Source: Acidobacteriaceae bacterium
GTDB taxonomy: Bacteria; Acidobacteriota; Terriglobia; Terriglobales; Acidobacteriaceae
NCBI GenBank assembly: GCA_003138975.1
Contig: PLHQ01000105.1
Span: 11,113 to 52,993, forward strand
Direction: 5' to 3'
Length of the DNA stretch: 41,881 nt
The notes under the pieces are model-generated. The model made no database searches. It was not told the DNA's origin and worked only from the letters and a program-made list of their open reading frames with translations. Position numbers and translations under genes: made by a program. This document shows, in pieces, positions 8,564 to 17,657 of the stretch (the stretch's first letter is position 1; each line of letters begins with the position of its first letter).

Positions 8564-9940
8564 TTACGCACTTTCGCCCTGTTTCTCAAGCTTCATCCTT
8601 GAGAGCAGTTGGTAGATTGTTGCGCGGCCGACTCCGAGAATCTCTGCCGCTCGGGCCTTGTTGCCTCCTACCCGCTCCAGCACACGCATGACATGACGTC
8701 TTGAAATCTCTTCGAGAGAAAAAAGAGCCTCATCTGTAGGCGATTGGTCGCTGGCCTGAGCTTGGATTCTATCGGGCAGCTCGTGAATATCAAGAAACTT
8801 ACCATCCGCCATCATACAGGCGTTCCCGATGACACTCTCAAGCTCCCGAATGTTTCCCGGCCACGGATAGGTGGCCATTCGGCTCTGTGCTCTCCTGGTC
8901 AGGCCGGCAATCGGCTTCTCATATTCCTTTGCGAACTTCTCGACAAAGTATCTCTCGAGAAGTGGCAGGTCCTCGCGTCGATTTGTGAGCGCAGGTAAGC
9001 CGATCTCGACCACCGCCAGCCGGTAATAAAGGTCCTCACGAAACTTGCCTTCCCGCACCATCGTGCGCAGGTCGCGATTTGTGGCTGCGATGATCCGCAA
9101 ATCTACTTCACGCGAGACAGTCGAGCCTACTCTTCGAACTTTATGGTCTTGTAACACCCGGAGCAATTTTGCCTGAGCACCCGGCGAAAGCTCCCCAATC
9201 TCATCGAGGAAGATAACGCCACAGTCTGCGCTCTCAAATAAGCCAGCCTTGTCCTGACTGGCACCAGTGAAAGCACCCTTCACATACCCAAATAATTCGC
9301 TCTCCACGAGACTCTCGACCAAGGCGGAACAGTTACAAACCACAAACCGGTCGGCCAAGGCTGGGCTGAGAGTGTGCAGTGCCCTCGCGACCAGTTCTTT
9401 GCCCGTTCCGGTCGCCCCCGTGATGAGCGCAGTTCTGAAGTGCGGAGCAACCCGGCGGATCTTCGCAAATACCTCAAGCATGAGCGGGCTGCGGCTGACG
9501 ATCCCCTCGAATTGACAGGCTCGGACCAATTCATGGTCGAGCCCCAGCGTCTTCTGGCGTATCTCTGCTTCTGCCAGGAAGCCCGCAATTCGATGGCGAA
9601 GTTTCTGAAAATCAATAGGCCTTGGCAGATAGTCACAAGCGCCTTTTTGAACGGCCTCAACCGCAGAATCCTCCGAGTAATGATCCGAAACCAGGATCAC
9701 GTTTACCGACGGATCGATGCGGACCATGCGTTCCAACAAATCCATCTCCGTGGCTTCCGGCGCGTTCAGATCAACCAGGACGCCTCTCGGTCGCACCCGC
9801 AAGAAGAGTTCGAAGCCGGCCTCGGGATCACTCGCGGTCAGTACCTCCAGTCCTTGCTGGGAAAGTGCGTCGGAAATCAACGCCCGGTTCTGCGGGTCGT
9901 CGTCGATCGCTAACAACTTGAACGAGCTAAGCTTGCTCAT
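8564..9940 (-). CDS. NtrC-family sigma-54-dependent response regulator
   Basis: 458 residues from the ATG at 9940; the open frame continues upstream to 10072, but receiver homology starts right at this ATG (MSKLSSFKLLAIDDD). The receiver domain (about 5-120) has the acidic pocket DDD at 13-15, phospho-acceptor Asp57 (VLVDLN) and a RPID motif. The AAA+ domain has Walker A GATGTGKE, the sigma-54 contact loop GAFTGA and Walker B VIFLDEIGEL. A Fis-type helix-turn-helix ends the protein (GGNKARAAEILGVGRATIYQ). No partner histidine kinase gene is adjacent, so it is an orphan. It could drive the -24/-12 promoters seen in this window, but nothing here shows that. Confidence 0.93.
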   Translation of the reverse strand: MSKLSSFKLLAIDDDPQNRALISDALSQQGLEVLTASDPEAGFELFLRVRPRGVLVDLNAPEATEMDLLERMVRIDPSVNVILVSDHYSEDSAVEAVQKGACDYLPRPIDFQKLRHRIAGFLAEAEIRQKTLGLDHELVRACQFEGIVSRSPLMLEVFAKIRRVAPHFRTALITGATGTGKELVARALHTLSPALADRFVVCNCSALVESLVESELFGYVKGAFTGASQDKAGLFESADCGVIFLDEIGELSPGAQAKLLRVLQDHKVRRVGSTVSREVDLRIIAATNRDLRTMVREGKFREDLYYRLAVVEIGLPALTNRREDLPLLERYFVEKFAKEYEKPIAGLTRRAQSRMATYPWPGNIRELESVIGNACMMADGKFLDIHELPDRIQAQASDQSPTDEALFSLEEISRRHVMRVLERVGGNKARAAEILGVGRATIYQLLSRMKLEKQGESA

Positions 9941-10276
9941 CTGACCCTGCCGAGCCAAGGGCTTCCTCCTTATCCGACATCGACTTACCACCTGTGTTTG
10001 GCGCACCTTAGTACTATTAGATGCGCACGAGCGCAAGAAGTCGAGTTTTCTGCGGTCGTCACAATCCACCAAAGGTTCCGAACCTATGGTTCAAGAGTTG
10101 GAGCGCGCGATTTGTTTTCGCTAGATGCTCTGACGATGACATTTCCGCTACTTAGCTGCCATTTCGGTCGCCGAACATAACGCGGGCTCAGGCGGAGCTG
10201 TTGCCCGACACGATTCTCGCAATCAACTGCTAATACTGGACTTCAGGGGACGCTTACCAAAGTGTAAAGCCAGAAA
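9941..10276. other. Intergenic region, 336 bases
   Basis: Nothing recognisable. It lies between the divergently read sigma-54 regulator and the 75-aa ORF and must hold the regulator's promoter. I did not find a convincing -24/-12 or -35/-10 pair. Confidence 0.4.
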
Positions 10277-10504
10277 ATGGCAAAGTATAAGTCAGCAGCG
10301 AGGCGGGATCGCGCAGGCGGCCATTTTGTTACGAAAACCGAACAGACCAAGAAAAAAGGCAGCCAGTGGCCCCCGGTGTTTTCGGGCAAGAACGGATTGC
10401 CCAAGGGCGTTGCTCGCACCTATAAGTGTCTATCCAGCAAACACTATTCCAGAACCCGTACCGCACGGCAGCATCGCAAGGGCATATCCAAACTAGACAA
10501 GTGA
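10277..10504 (+). CDS. Small very basic hypothetical protein (doubtful)
   Basis: 75 residues beginning MAKYKSAARRDRAGG, with many Lys/Arg and no acidic stretch, so it could bind nucleic acid. I do not recognise the family. The ATG has no clear Shine-Dalgarno box. It lies 70 bases before the receiver-PilZ gene on the same strand. The composition resembles a ribosomal or nucleoid protein, but no motif supports that. It may be a chance frame. Confidence 0.35.
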   Translation: MAKYKSAARRDRAGGHFVTKTEQTKKKGSQWPPVFSGKNGLPKGVARTYKCLSSKHYSRTRTARQHRKGISKLDK

Positions 10505-10574
10505 ATGGCCTGCAGAATCTTAGGCACGTTCATCTGATTTGGTCGTCAACGTGCCAGTGCCTTTGGGAGATCTT

Positions 10575-11309
10575 ATGAAAGAGCATGTTCAACTCGACGG
10601 CCTTCTCTTCACCAATGACACGCAAGTTTTGTCTGTAATGAATCAGATTCTGGAGAGCTTTGCAATCGATACTGAGGTTTGCGGCGAATTGGACTCTGCT
10701 TTGGACGCAGTCACTCACCGCAGGCTAGACGCTGTCATTGTGGATTGGGACGGCGGGTTCGATCCCACCCGCATCGTGAGAGCCACGCGCAAGTCATCCC
10801 CGAATAGCAATTCGACTATCGTCGCCATGGTCAATGGGCATTCAGAAACGCACGCCCTTCTGGTTGGCGCAAACTTCATGATTCACAAGCCCACGGACAT
10901 CGATCATGCCCGGCGGTGTATGCGGGCCGCGTACGGAACCATGCTGCAAAATCGAAGACGGGCCGCTCGCGTTCCTGTCGACATAGCGGTGGTAGCGAGA
11001 GTCGCCGAAGTTGGAGAAATCCACGCCAGAATCAGCGACCTCAGCGTGGGCGGGCTGGCTCTTTACTGCAGCCAGCCGCTGCAAATCAATCGGGAGGTGT
11101 TGACGCAATTCTCGCTTCCGGGCACCACCGGCGTGATTCATGCAACCGGGAAGGTTGTAAACGCTAATGCCACAGGGCGGGCCGGGGTGCGTTTTTCGTT
11201 TGTTCCAGAGGACGATCGTAATTTGCTGGAGAATTGGTTGGCAGTTGAGTTGGCTAAATTGGAGAAAGCTGAGATGCCCACTGGTGACGGCGAAAACGAA
11301 GGAAAGTGA
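10575..11309 (+). CDS. Receiver-like/PilZ c-di-GMP effector protein
   Basis: 244 residues from the ATG at 10575, chosen for the GGGAG box 6 bases upstream rather than an earlier start at 10539. Residues about 5-115 have a CheY-like fold pattern. Asp57 (VIVDWD) and Lys105 (MIHKPTD) are at the phospho-acceptor and lysine positions, but the acidic pair after strand 1 is replaced (LLFTND), so phosphorylation is doubtful. Residues about 125-235 form a PilZ domain with the c-di-GMP-binding RRAAR (RxxxR) and DLSVGG (D/NxSxxG) motifs. The protein should respond to c-di-GMP, plausibly that made or degraded by the nearby GGDEF-EAL protein. The output is unknown. Confidence 0.88.
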   Translation: MKEHVQLDGLLFTNDTQVLSVMNQILESFAIDTEVCGELDSALDAVTHRRLDAVIVDWDGGFDPTRIVRATRKSSPNSNSTIVAMVNGHSETHALLVGANFMIHKPTDIDHARRCMRAAYGTMLQNRRRAARVPVDIAVVARVAEVGEIHARISDLSVGGLALYCSQPLQINREVLTQFSLPGTTGVIHATGKVVNANATGRAGVRFSFVPEDDRNLLENWLAVELAKLEKAEMPTGDGENEGK

Positions 11310-11813
11310 AGAAGAGAAAGCGTCTGCGCCTCCCGCGGTTCAGCCATTCTCAAGAAATTTAGACCTCCGAACTCCAGGGAAGACGTGATCTTCAGCGTGG
11401 CATTTGGAAACGTGCCGTGATCAGTCTCATCGTGTTCAAGTCCATCGCATGCTTGCTGGTCGAAATTGCACGAGCACACCAATGATGCTTTACGAAACGC
11501 CGCGTGGTGTCCAAGAGCAAGACGATATTCCGAGAAAGATACGAACACTGACAGCGCACATCAAACACGCACTTACCTAAATCTCGCACGTAAGTCACGA
11601 GCGGGCTTCATCTTGCGACGTTTCTAAGTGCAAACAGAGTTTGGCGCTGATCGTGCAACACCTGCACGTGCCGAAGTTTCCCAAATATACGCTCTCCCCG
11701 GCTTGACGTTGCCACGCGAAACATGAGCTCTTCGGCCATTAGAAGTCGCGATCGGGAAACTACACATATCTTGGTCTTGGCTAGGAGAGCCATTTGAATT
11801 TGAGGTAACAGCA
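11310..11813. other. Intergenic region, 504 bases
   Basis: No gene supported. Reverse-strand open frames here extend into the PilZ and beta-propeller genes as shadows. A short palindrome TGGCT-AGGAG-AGCCA lies about 25 bases before the next ATG and could be an operator or chance. Confidence 0.4.
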
Positions 11814-14800
11814 ATGCGACCCAGAATTCTCGCGCGGATAGTTTTTTCTCTAGCTGCAGTAGTGTCTTCGGCGCAGCAGTACTCAGCGCCGATGGCTCCA
11901 CAGAGCGCCATGACGCTGCCACAGGCCTATTCGAACTATGCCGCGCGACCACTGACCTTTGAGGCGAATCAGGGTCAGACGGGTTCTCCGGTGAAGTTTC
12001 TGTCCCGGGGCAAGGGATACTCTGCGTTTCTCACTGCGGGTGGAATGGTGCTCTCTCTCCGTCCGGCCAAAGCTGCGGCACGACCGACGGCCAGCCTCGC
12101 TGCGAACAACAAATCCCAGAAGTCTGTAAACACCACACTGCAATTCAAGCTGGTGGGAGCAGCGCAGAATCCGGCCGTCGTGGGAGAGGATCCCCAGCCC
12201 GGCAAAGTAAATTACTTCATCGGGAGAGATCCTGCCAAGTGGCACACCAATGTGCCGACCTACGCCCGAGTCCGGTACAAAAATGTGTACCCGGGCATTG
12301 ATCTGGTCTATTACGGAAGCCATCAGCAATTGGAGTACGACTTTGCAATCTCGCCGGGCGCAGATCCAGGCCGGATTCAATTCGAAGTCACGGGAGCCAG
12401 TCAGACGGAACTGGATGTGGAAGGGAATTTGGTGTTGCAGACCAGCAGTGGAGAACTCCACTTCCAGAGCCCAGTGGTCTATCAGGAATTCAACGGAGCG
12501 CGCGTGCCGGTGTCGGGTGCCTATGTGATGAAAGACTCGACGCACATCGCGTTCCAGGTTGCTCAGTATGATCTCAGTAAGCCGCTCGTCATCGACCCTG
12601 TGCTGGTGTACTCCACCTATTTGGGTGGAAGCGGCGATGATCAACCTTCAGGCATTGCCGTAGACAGTGCCGGCAGCGTTTACCTTGCCGGCTACACAGA
12701 TTCAACTGACTTTCCTTTGGCCACGCTAAAATCGCTTCCAGCTGGGTCTACGCATGTTTTTGTCGCCAAATTCGACCCCACCGGGTCAAACCTCGTATAT
12801 GCAGACTACATCGGTGGCGACAGCCAGGATTATGGCTACGCACTCGTGCTGGACAGCGCCAACGACGTATACGTCACGGGCAGCACGGCCTCGAGTAATT
12901 TTCCGGTGGTCAATTATCCCTATCAGGGCACCTATCCGGGATCGTTCAATGGTTTTCTGAGCAAGGTTTCCGCCGACGGCTCTTCGCTGTTGTACTCAAC
13001 CTATCTTGGGGGAAATGGTTCGGACCAGCCCGCCAGCATCGCGATCGACAGTGTAGGAAGCGTCTTGGTTGCTGGAAACACTTCATCCACGAACTTTCCC
13101 GTGGCCAATGCCTATCAGGCTACGGCAAGTGCTAACCAAGGTGGCGTGTTCGGCAACTACGGCTTTCTAACCAAGTTCAGCCCCGACGGATCATACCTGG
13201 TCTACTCTACCTATTTCGCGGGTAACTCAAATGTGCCTTACGCCTGCGGCGGCACTCCTAGCGACCCTCTGTGTATCTGGCCTACCCCTTATAGCGCGAT
13301 CAAAGGAATCGCGCTGGATGGCAGCGGCAATGCCTATGCTGCCGGTACTACGAACACCTACAATTTTCCTACTACGCCAGCCGCATATCTCACGACGGAC
13401 TCGACACAACTGAACGACACGGTCGGATTTGTGAGCAAGTTCAGCAGCTCGGGAACCCTGGATTACTCCACATACTTTTATGAATCCAGCGGCACTCTGA
13501 CCAACGTCAATGCCATTGCCGTGGATGGTTCGGGCTCCGCGTATGTCACTGGGACGGCTTTCAGTGACGGCACGTTTCCCATTACGTCCACCACCATCTG
13601 CGATCCTGGCGTTTCCGGATCTGCCTGTAGCTATGCTTTTGTCACCAAGTTCGATTCCACAGCTTCGACCTTGCTGTATTCGACGTTCCTGGGCCCGAAC
13701 AACAACGCCAACCCACAGGCGATTGCACTCGACGCCAATAATGATGCCTACGTACTGGCGTCTACCTCGAGCAATACGTTCGGGATCGTCAATGGCATAG
13801 AAGGTTATTCAAACGGAGACGACCTGCTGCTGGTGGAGATTGATCCCGCGACCAGTACAGAGCTGTTTGCCACGTACCTGGGCGCGAGCGCAGATGAATT
13901 CCCCGCTGGAATCGCTCTCGACTCCAGCGGCAACCTCTACATTGCCGGGTCCACCGATTCAAGCGACCTCCCAGTGACGCAAGGAGCTTTCCAAACTATG
14001 CTGGGAGGCGGCACTGATGCCTTTGTGATGAAGATCGGACCGAACTCGGCACCATCCGTATCCCTCAGTCCAAATTCTCTACAGTACCCCTCGCTGGCGG
14101 TAGGCTCGACCAGCCCAGCGCAGACCGTTCTGCTGCGCAACATGGGCAGCTCGCCGCTGGCAATTTCATCGATCACGGCGACCGGAGATTTTGCGGAGTT
14201 GGATAATTGCGGAACCAGCGTATCGGCTGCCGGCAGTTGTACTTTGTCTGTGACCTTTACGCCCACCACCGCGGGGACCCGCTTAGGGTCAATCCTGATG
14301 CAGGATAATGCAGCGGGATCACCCCATGTCATCAATCTGAGCGGCATCGGCTCCGGTCCGGTTGCGACACTGAACCCCGGCAGCCTGACTTTTTCCGCTC
14401 AACCGGTGGGCACCTCCAGTGCGGCGCAGGCTGTGATCCTCGCCAACAGCGGGAATGCTGCGTTGAGCATCAGCAACATTCAGATCACCGGCGACTACTC
14501 GCAGACCAACAATTGTCCAGCCACCTTGGCCGCCAGCTCCAGTTGCACAATTAACGTCACATTCTCGCCTACCGCTTCCGGTACTCGCAACGGTAGTCTC
14601 ACCGTCAGTGACAACGCTCAGGGCAGCCCTCAAGTTGTGAATCTTGCTGGCGTCGGCACTGATTTCAGCCTGGCTAGTTCTCCAGGCAGCGCCACCATCC
14701 AACCTGGCTCGGGGGCAAACTACACCCTGACCGTCTCCCACGTTGGCGGATCCTTTGCCAATGCGGTCAAACTGACCTGCAGCGGGCTACCGGCACAAAC

Positions 14801-15188
14801 TTCCTGCAGCTTATCGCCCAATGCCGTGACTCCGGGCGCCAGCACCGCCTCCTCCAGGTTGACTATTACCTCGACCGGAACCGCAGCGCAGGCGTCTCCG
14901 AGTGGTTCGCGAAGCGCCCCGATTTATGCGGTCTGGATTCAGATTCAAACAATTGGTTTATTTGGATTAGTGCTGGTCGCGTCGAAGGGCCCATCTAGGA
15001 AAACGCGCGGGCTTGTTGTTGCGGCACTCTTGACTATGGCTTTAATCTTCATGACCGCATGCGCCGGAGGAACGGGTATCGCGCCGACGCCTCAGACCGG
15101 AACTACGCCTGGAACCTACACCATCACAGTCACAGGCACTTCGGGCAATCTGCAACACTCGCTGCCTGTGACTCTTATCGTTCAGTAA
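11814..15188 (+). CDS. Large secreted SBBP beta-propeller / choice-of-anchor-D protein
   Basis: 1124 residues; the ATG has a GAGG box 9 bases upstream and a signal peptide (residues 1-21, cut near SSAQQ). Residues about 40-260 form the N-terminal domain usual before SBBP repeats. From about 262 to 740 there are roughly seven SBBP beta-propeller blades (repeated patterns like YSTYLGG...GIAVDS.G..Y.AG.T.S.DFP). Two ASPM/SPD-2/Hydin-type Ig domains follow (about 742-847 and 848-950), then another Ig-like segment. The C-terminus is odd. Two hydrophobic stretches lead to a lipobox-like FMTACAGG (about residues 1079-1086), then about 40 residues ending in a beta-rich tail. Probably displayed at or outside the outer membrane; binding partner unknown. 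Confidence 0.9.
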   Translation: MRPRILARIVFSLAAVVSSAQQYSAPMAPQSAMTLPQAYSNYAARPLTFEANQGQTGSPVKFLSRGKGYSAFLTAGGMVLSLRPAKAAARPTASLAANNKSQKSVNTTLQFKLVGAAQNPAVVGEDPQPGKVNYFIGRDPAKWHTNVPTYARVRYKNVYPGIDLVYYGSHQQLEYDFAISPGADPGRIQFEVTGASQTELDVEGNLVLQTSSGELHFQSPVVYQEFNGARVPVSGAYVMKDSTHIAFQVAQYDLSKPLVIDPVLVYSTYLGGSGDDQPSGIAVDSAGSVYLAGYTDSTDFPLATLKSLPAGSTHVFVAKFDPTGSNLVYADYIGGDSQDYGYALVLDSANDVYVTGSTASSNFPVVNYPYQGTYPGSFNGFLSKVSADGSSLLYSTYLGGNGSDQPASIAIDSVGSVLVAGNTSSTNFPVANAYQATASANQGGVFGNYGFLTKFSPDGSYLVYSTYFAGNSNVPYACGGTPSDPLCIWPTPYSAIKGIALDGSGNAYAAGTTNTYNFPTTPAAYLTTDSTQLNDTVGFVSKFSSSGTLDYSTYFYESSGTLTNVNAIAVDGSGSAYVTGTAFSDGTFPITSTTICDPGVSGSACSYAFVTKFDSTASTLLYSTFLGPNNNANPQAIALDANNDAYVLASTSSNTFGIVNGIEGYSNGDDLLLVEIDPATSTELFATYLGASADEFPAGIALDSSGNLYIAGSTDSSDLPVTQGAFQTMLGGGTDAFVMKIGPNSAPSVSLSPNSLQYPSLAVGSTSPAQTVLLRNMGSSPLAISSITATGDFAELDNCGTSVSAAGSCTLSVTFTPTTAGTRLGSILMQDNAAGSPHVINLSGIGSGPVATLNPGSLTFSAQPVGTSSAAQAVILANSGNAALSISNIQITGDYSQTNNCPATLAASSSCTINVTFSPTASGTRNGSLTVSDNAQGSPQVVNLAGVGTDFSLASSPGSATIQPGSGANYTLTVSHVGGSFANAVKLTCSGLPAQTSCSLSPNAVTPGASTASSRLTITSTGTAAQASPSGSRSAPIYAVWIQIQTIGLFGLVLVASKGPSRKTRGLVVAALLTMALIFMTACAGGTGIAPTPQTGTTPGTYTITVTGTSGNLQHSLPVTLIVQ

Positions 15189-15211
15189 GAATCTGGGAAG
15201 AAGTGATCCCG

Positions 15212-15769
15212 CTAGTTGCACTCGATCATGTTCTGAGTTACCCCTTCCAAGCTCACTAGAGAGTTCGCGACTAAAGGAAAACTCCAGAACCGGCTGTGAT
15301 GCTTACGCATATAGTAAGCCGCGAAGATGGACCCTGCACTCTTTGCTGACGCCACAGCGTACGCGCGCCCAACCGTCGGATGAGTTCCATAGAGGTACGC
15401 GGACTGAACCTCGACATTACAGACGCCTTTCTTACCAGCCAACCAATTCTGTCGGGCAAACAATGTGGTGTAGGAATCGGCAAAGGTGCTGGCCGATGAG
15501 ACAAAAGACAAACTAACGAATTTCTTATCGATGGGATGAACTTCTGCACTCCGGGGCGCCGAAGCCAGTACCGTGGGCGTGATCATCGGGGCGCTCGTTC
15601 GCATGATGCTACTGGGAGCTTCGGGAAGTTCGGCCGCCACTGAGGTCGTAGCCAACGCCATCAAGACAAATGCGGTGAGGACGATCGACTTTAGGAGTGT
15701 TCCTCCAGTGACCGTCACCGGTGCGACTCGAGTGCGAGCGGTTAGGCTTTCGTAGGTACGGGAGTTCAT
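15212..15769 (-). CDS. Secreted or membrane protein of unknown function
   Basis: 185 residues from the ATG at 15769; the frame is open to 15814, but the extra 15 residues add nothing recognisable. A hydrophobic signal segment (LLKSIVLTAFVLMALATT) is followed by AELPEAPSS, a mature N-terminal pattern I have seen in acidobacterial exported proteins. The C-terminal half (FADSYTTLFARQNW, YAVASAKSAGSIFAAYYMRK) looks like one or two membrane-associated helices. It converges tail to tail with the beta-propeller gene, 23 bases apart. I assign no function. Confidence 0.7.
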   Translation of the reverse strand: MNSRTYESLTARTRVAPVTVTGGTLLKSIVLTAFVLMALATTSVAAELPEAPSSIMRTSAPMITPTVLASAPRSAEVHPIDKKFVSLSFVSSASTFADSYTTLFARQNWLAGKKGVCNVEVQSAYLYGTHPTVGRAYAVASAKSAGSIFAAYYMRKHHSRFWSFPLVANSLVSLEGVTQNMIECN

Positions 15770-16117
15770 GACCTGAAGATTACGCCCGGACCCAGCAGCG
15801 CACAATCGTAACATCGTAATGAGAAGTAATAGACGCTAGTAACACTTGGTAATTACCCGTTTGTGCCATTGGCGTTTCAGCTCGCTGTGCAAACCGTTGC
15901 AACATATTGTTCCAGCGTCATGCTGAGCGTGAGCAGAAGAAGGCCTTCACAACTTTGAATACAAAGTTCGCCGTGAATTGCAAAGATCGAGAAATCTTCG
16001 CCTGTGATGCGAACGCGCCAGCCGAGGAGGCAGTTTTGGGTAGGATGCGTAGAGGGGAACTCTTATGATCCTTACTGAGCCAAAATTGCGCGGTCAGGCC
16101 GAAAGAATGGAGAAAGC
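15770..16117. other. Intergenic region, 348 bases
   Basis: Divergent gap between the secreted protein and gluconokinase. It should hold both promoters, but none stands out, and no small gene is supported. Confidence 0.4.
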
Positions 16118-16618
16118 GTGGTCATCCTGCTGATGGGAGTATCGGGCGCGGGGAAGACGACGGTCGGACATTTGCTGGCGTCCGAACTGGGATGGGACTT
16201 CGTGGACGGAGACGATTACCATCCGGCGGCGAATGTGGAGAAAATGAGGAACGGAATGCCGCTCACCGATGCCGACCGTGGTCCGTGGCTGGAGACTCTG
16301 CATGCGCTAATTGTCGGCTGGATTGAAGCGGAAGAGAATGCAGTACTCGCTTGTTCGGCATTGAAGCGAGAGTATCGAGAAAGGTTGCGGATCGCGCCTG
16401 AAGTGCATCTAGTCTATCTGCGGGCCGCACCGGAGGTGCTTCAGCAGCGGTTGCGCGCACGGCACGGGCATTTCATGACGGAAAAAATGCTCGAGAGCCA
16501 ACTGGAGACGCTGGAAGAGCCGGAGCACGTAGTGGCGGTCAATGTCGATCAGTCCCTCACGCAGATTGTGGCAGAAATTCGGGCGAGGTTGCGGTCGTCG
16601 GGAAACTCCAGCCCATAG
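16118..16618 (+). CDS. gntK: Gluconokinase
   Basis: 166 residues, the usual GntK length. The P-loop GVSGAGKTT (residues 7-15) is followed by DGDDYHPAANVEKMRNGMPL and DRGPWL, which mark gluconate kinases. LACSALKREYRERLR and the 'FMTEKMLESQLETLEEP' stretch complete the family pattern. It phosphorylates D-gluconate to 6-phosphogluconate with ATP in the cytoplasm. The GTG start is supported by GGAG about 8 bases upstream. It converges with the phosphoribulokinase gene, 25 bases between stops. 6-Phosphogluconate can be oxidised to ribulose 5-phosphate, the substrate of that neighbour, so the location may be meaningful, although it is on the other strand. Confidence 0.92.
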   Translation: MVILLMGVSGAGKTTVGHLLASELGWDFVDGDDYHPAANVEKMRNGMPLTDADRGPWLETLHALIVGWIEAEENAVLACSALKREYRERLRIAPEVHLVYLRAAPEVLQQRLRARHGHFMTEKMLESQLETLEEPEHVVAVNVDQSLTQIVAEIRARLRSSGNSSP

Positions 16619-16643
16619 TAGTGGACCGGAAGGCTGGGCATCC

Positions 16644-17657
16644 TCACCGTTTGACGGCACTCTCCACAAGCGATTCCTGGGGCACCGACTTCAACCGGCT
16701 CAGAGCCGCGACTGGCCGGGCGAACGGTATTGGGCTGTCCTTGCTATAGGCGCGCAGCAAGTGATACGTGATGAGCAATTGCGTGAGGGCCAACGGATCG
16801 CTATGCCGGACCTCGCTGCCATCGTTGTAATCGCCAAACTGATCGGCGCGCAGCGGCCGCAGATCGGGCAGATGTTTCCAGATCGCTTGTTCTAGTTGAG
16901 CAGTCTGTTCCTGGCTGACGCTACCGTCCACCTCAAGAAATTCCACAGGACGTCCGCAATCACGCCCGAGGGCAAGGCGAATCCCGGCAGGCTGGCCATT
17001 CTTATGGTTCACCAAGTAAGTAAGGTCGGGATGGGGAATGGTGGGACGTAGCACTAGATGAACATTCAAGTGGCCGTCGGCTTGATCCGATCCCACACCG
17101 TTCTCCGGATAAAAGCGGACGACAATGTCTGCGAATTCACGCTGTGGACGGATGAAGTCCCGCGAATCCGGCTCGCGCCGTTCCATTTCCGCCAATACTT
17201 GCTCGGGCACATAGCCGCGTTTCGCCGTGTCCCGCTTGATCTTCCACAGGCGTCTCATGTCCTCGGGAGGATCGAGAAACACTTTGACATCATAAAATTG
17301 CCGCATCGCGGGCGTGTGAAATCCCAGCAAACCTTCGACGATGACGAACTCACGCGGTTCCACATACTCGGGCCGCACCAGCGATCCGGTGCTGTGGTCA
17401 TAAACCGGCTTCAGCATGGCCTGCCCGTAGTGCGCCCGCTCCAAGTGCAACTCCAGAATGTCGAGAAAATTGCAGTCGGGATGCAGCGGAGTGATGTTCA
17501 GACGCGCCCGCTCGGCGCGGTCGTACTTGTGATAATCGTCGGCGCACACGTGTGTCACGCGGTCCGCACCAAGGAGACGAGTCAAGCCGCGAGTGATGGT
17601 TGTTTTGCCCGCGGCGCTGTCGCCGACAATGCCGAGCAGGATTGGTCTTCTTTTCAT
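16644..17657 (-). CDS. prk: Phosphoribulokinase, class II (plant/cyanobacterial type)
   Basis: 337 residues, the length of class II enzymes rather than the roughly 290 of proteobacterial CbbP. The P-loop is [44 protein letters not shown] and [13 protein letters not shown] follow the class II pattern. It makes ribulose 1,5-bisphosphate from ribulose 5-phosphate and ATP. It is the last gene of the RuBisCO operon, and its ATG overlaps the cbbX stop by 4 bases (ATGA). Class II PRK beside red-type RuBisCO is an unusual pairing compared with the proteobacterial cbb operons I know. The C-terminal third (after about residue 215) is less conserved. Function is strongly supported by context. Confidence 0.94.
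   Translation of the reverse strand: MKRRPILLGIVGDSAAGKTTITRGLTRLLGADRVTHVCADDYHKYDRAERARLNITPLHPDCNFLDILELHLERAHYGQAMLKPVYDHSTGSLVRPEYVEPREFVIVEGLLGFHTPAMRQFYDVKVFLDPPEDMRRLWKIKRDTAKRGYVPEQVLAEMERREPDSRDFIRPQREFADIVVRFYPENGVGSDQADGHLNVHLVLRPTIPHPDLTYLVNHKNGQPAGIRLALGRDCGRPVEFLEVDGSVSQEQTAQLEQAIWKHLPDLRPLRADQFGDYNDGSEVRHSDPLALTQLLITYHLLRAYSKDSPIPFARPVAALSRLKSVPQESLVESAVKR

Noticed and set aside
11883-12644. 253-codon minus-strand frame
   Set aside because: Antisense to the beta-propeller gene, no domain, no ribosome site.
16609-16650. Possible bidirectional terminator between gluconokinase and prk
   Set aside because: CCAGCC/GGCTGG pair only with a long loop and no T-run on either side.
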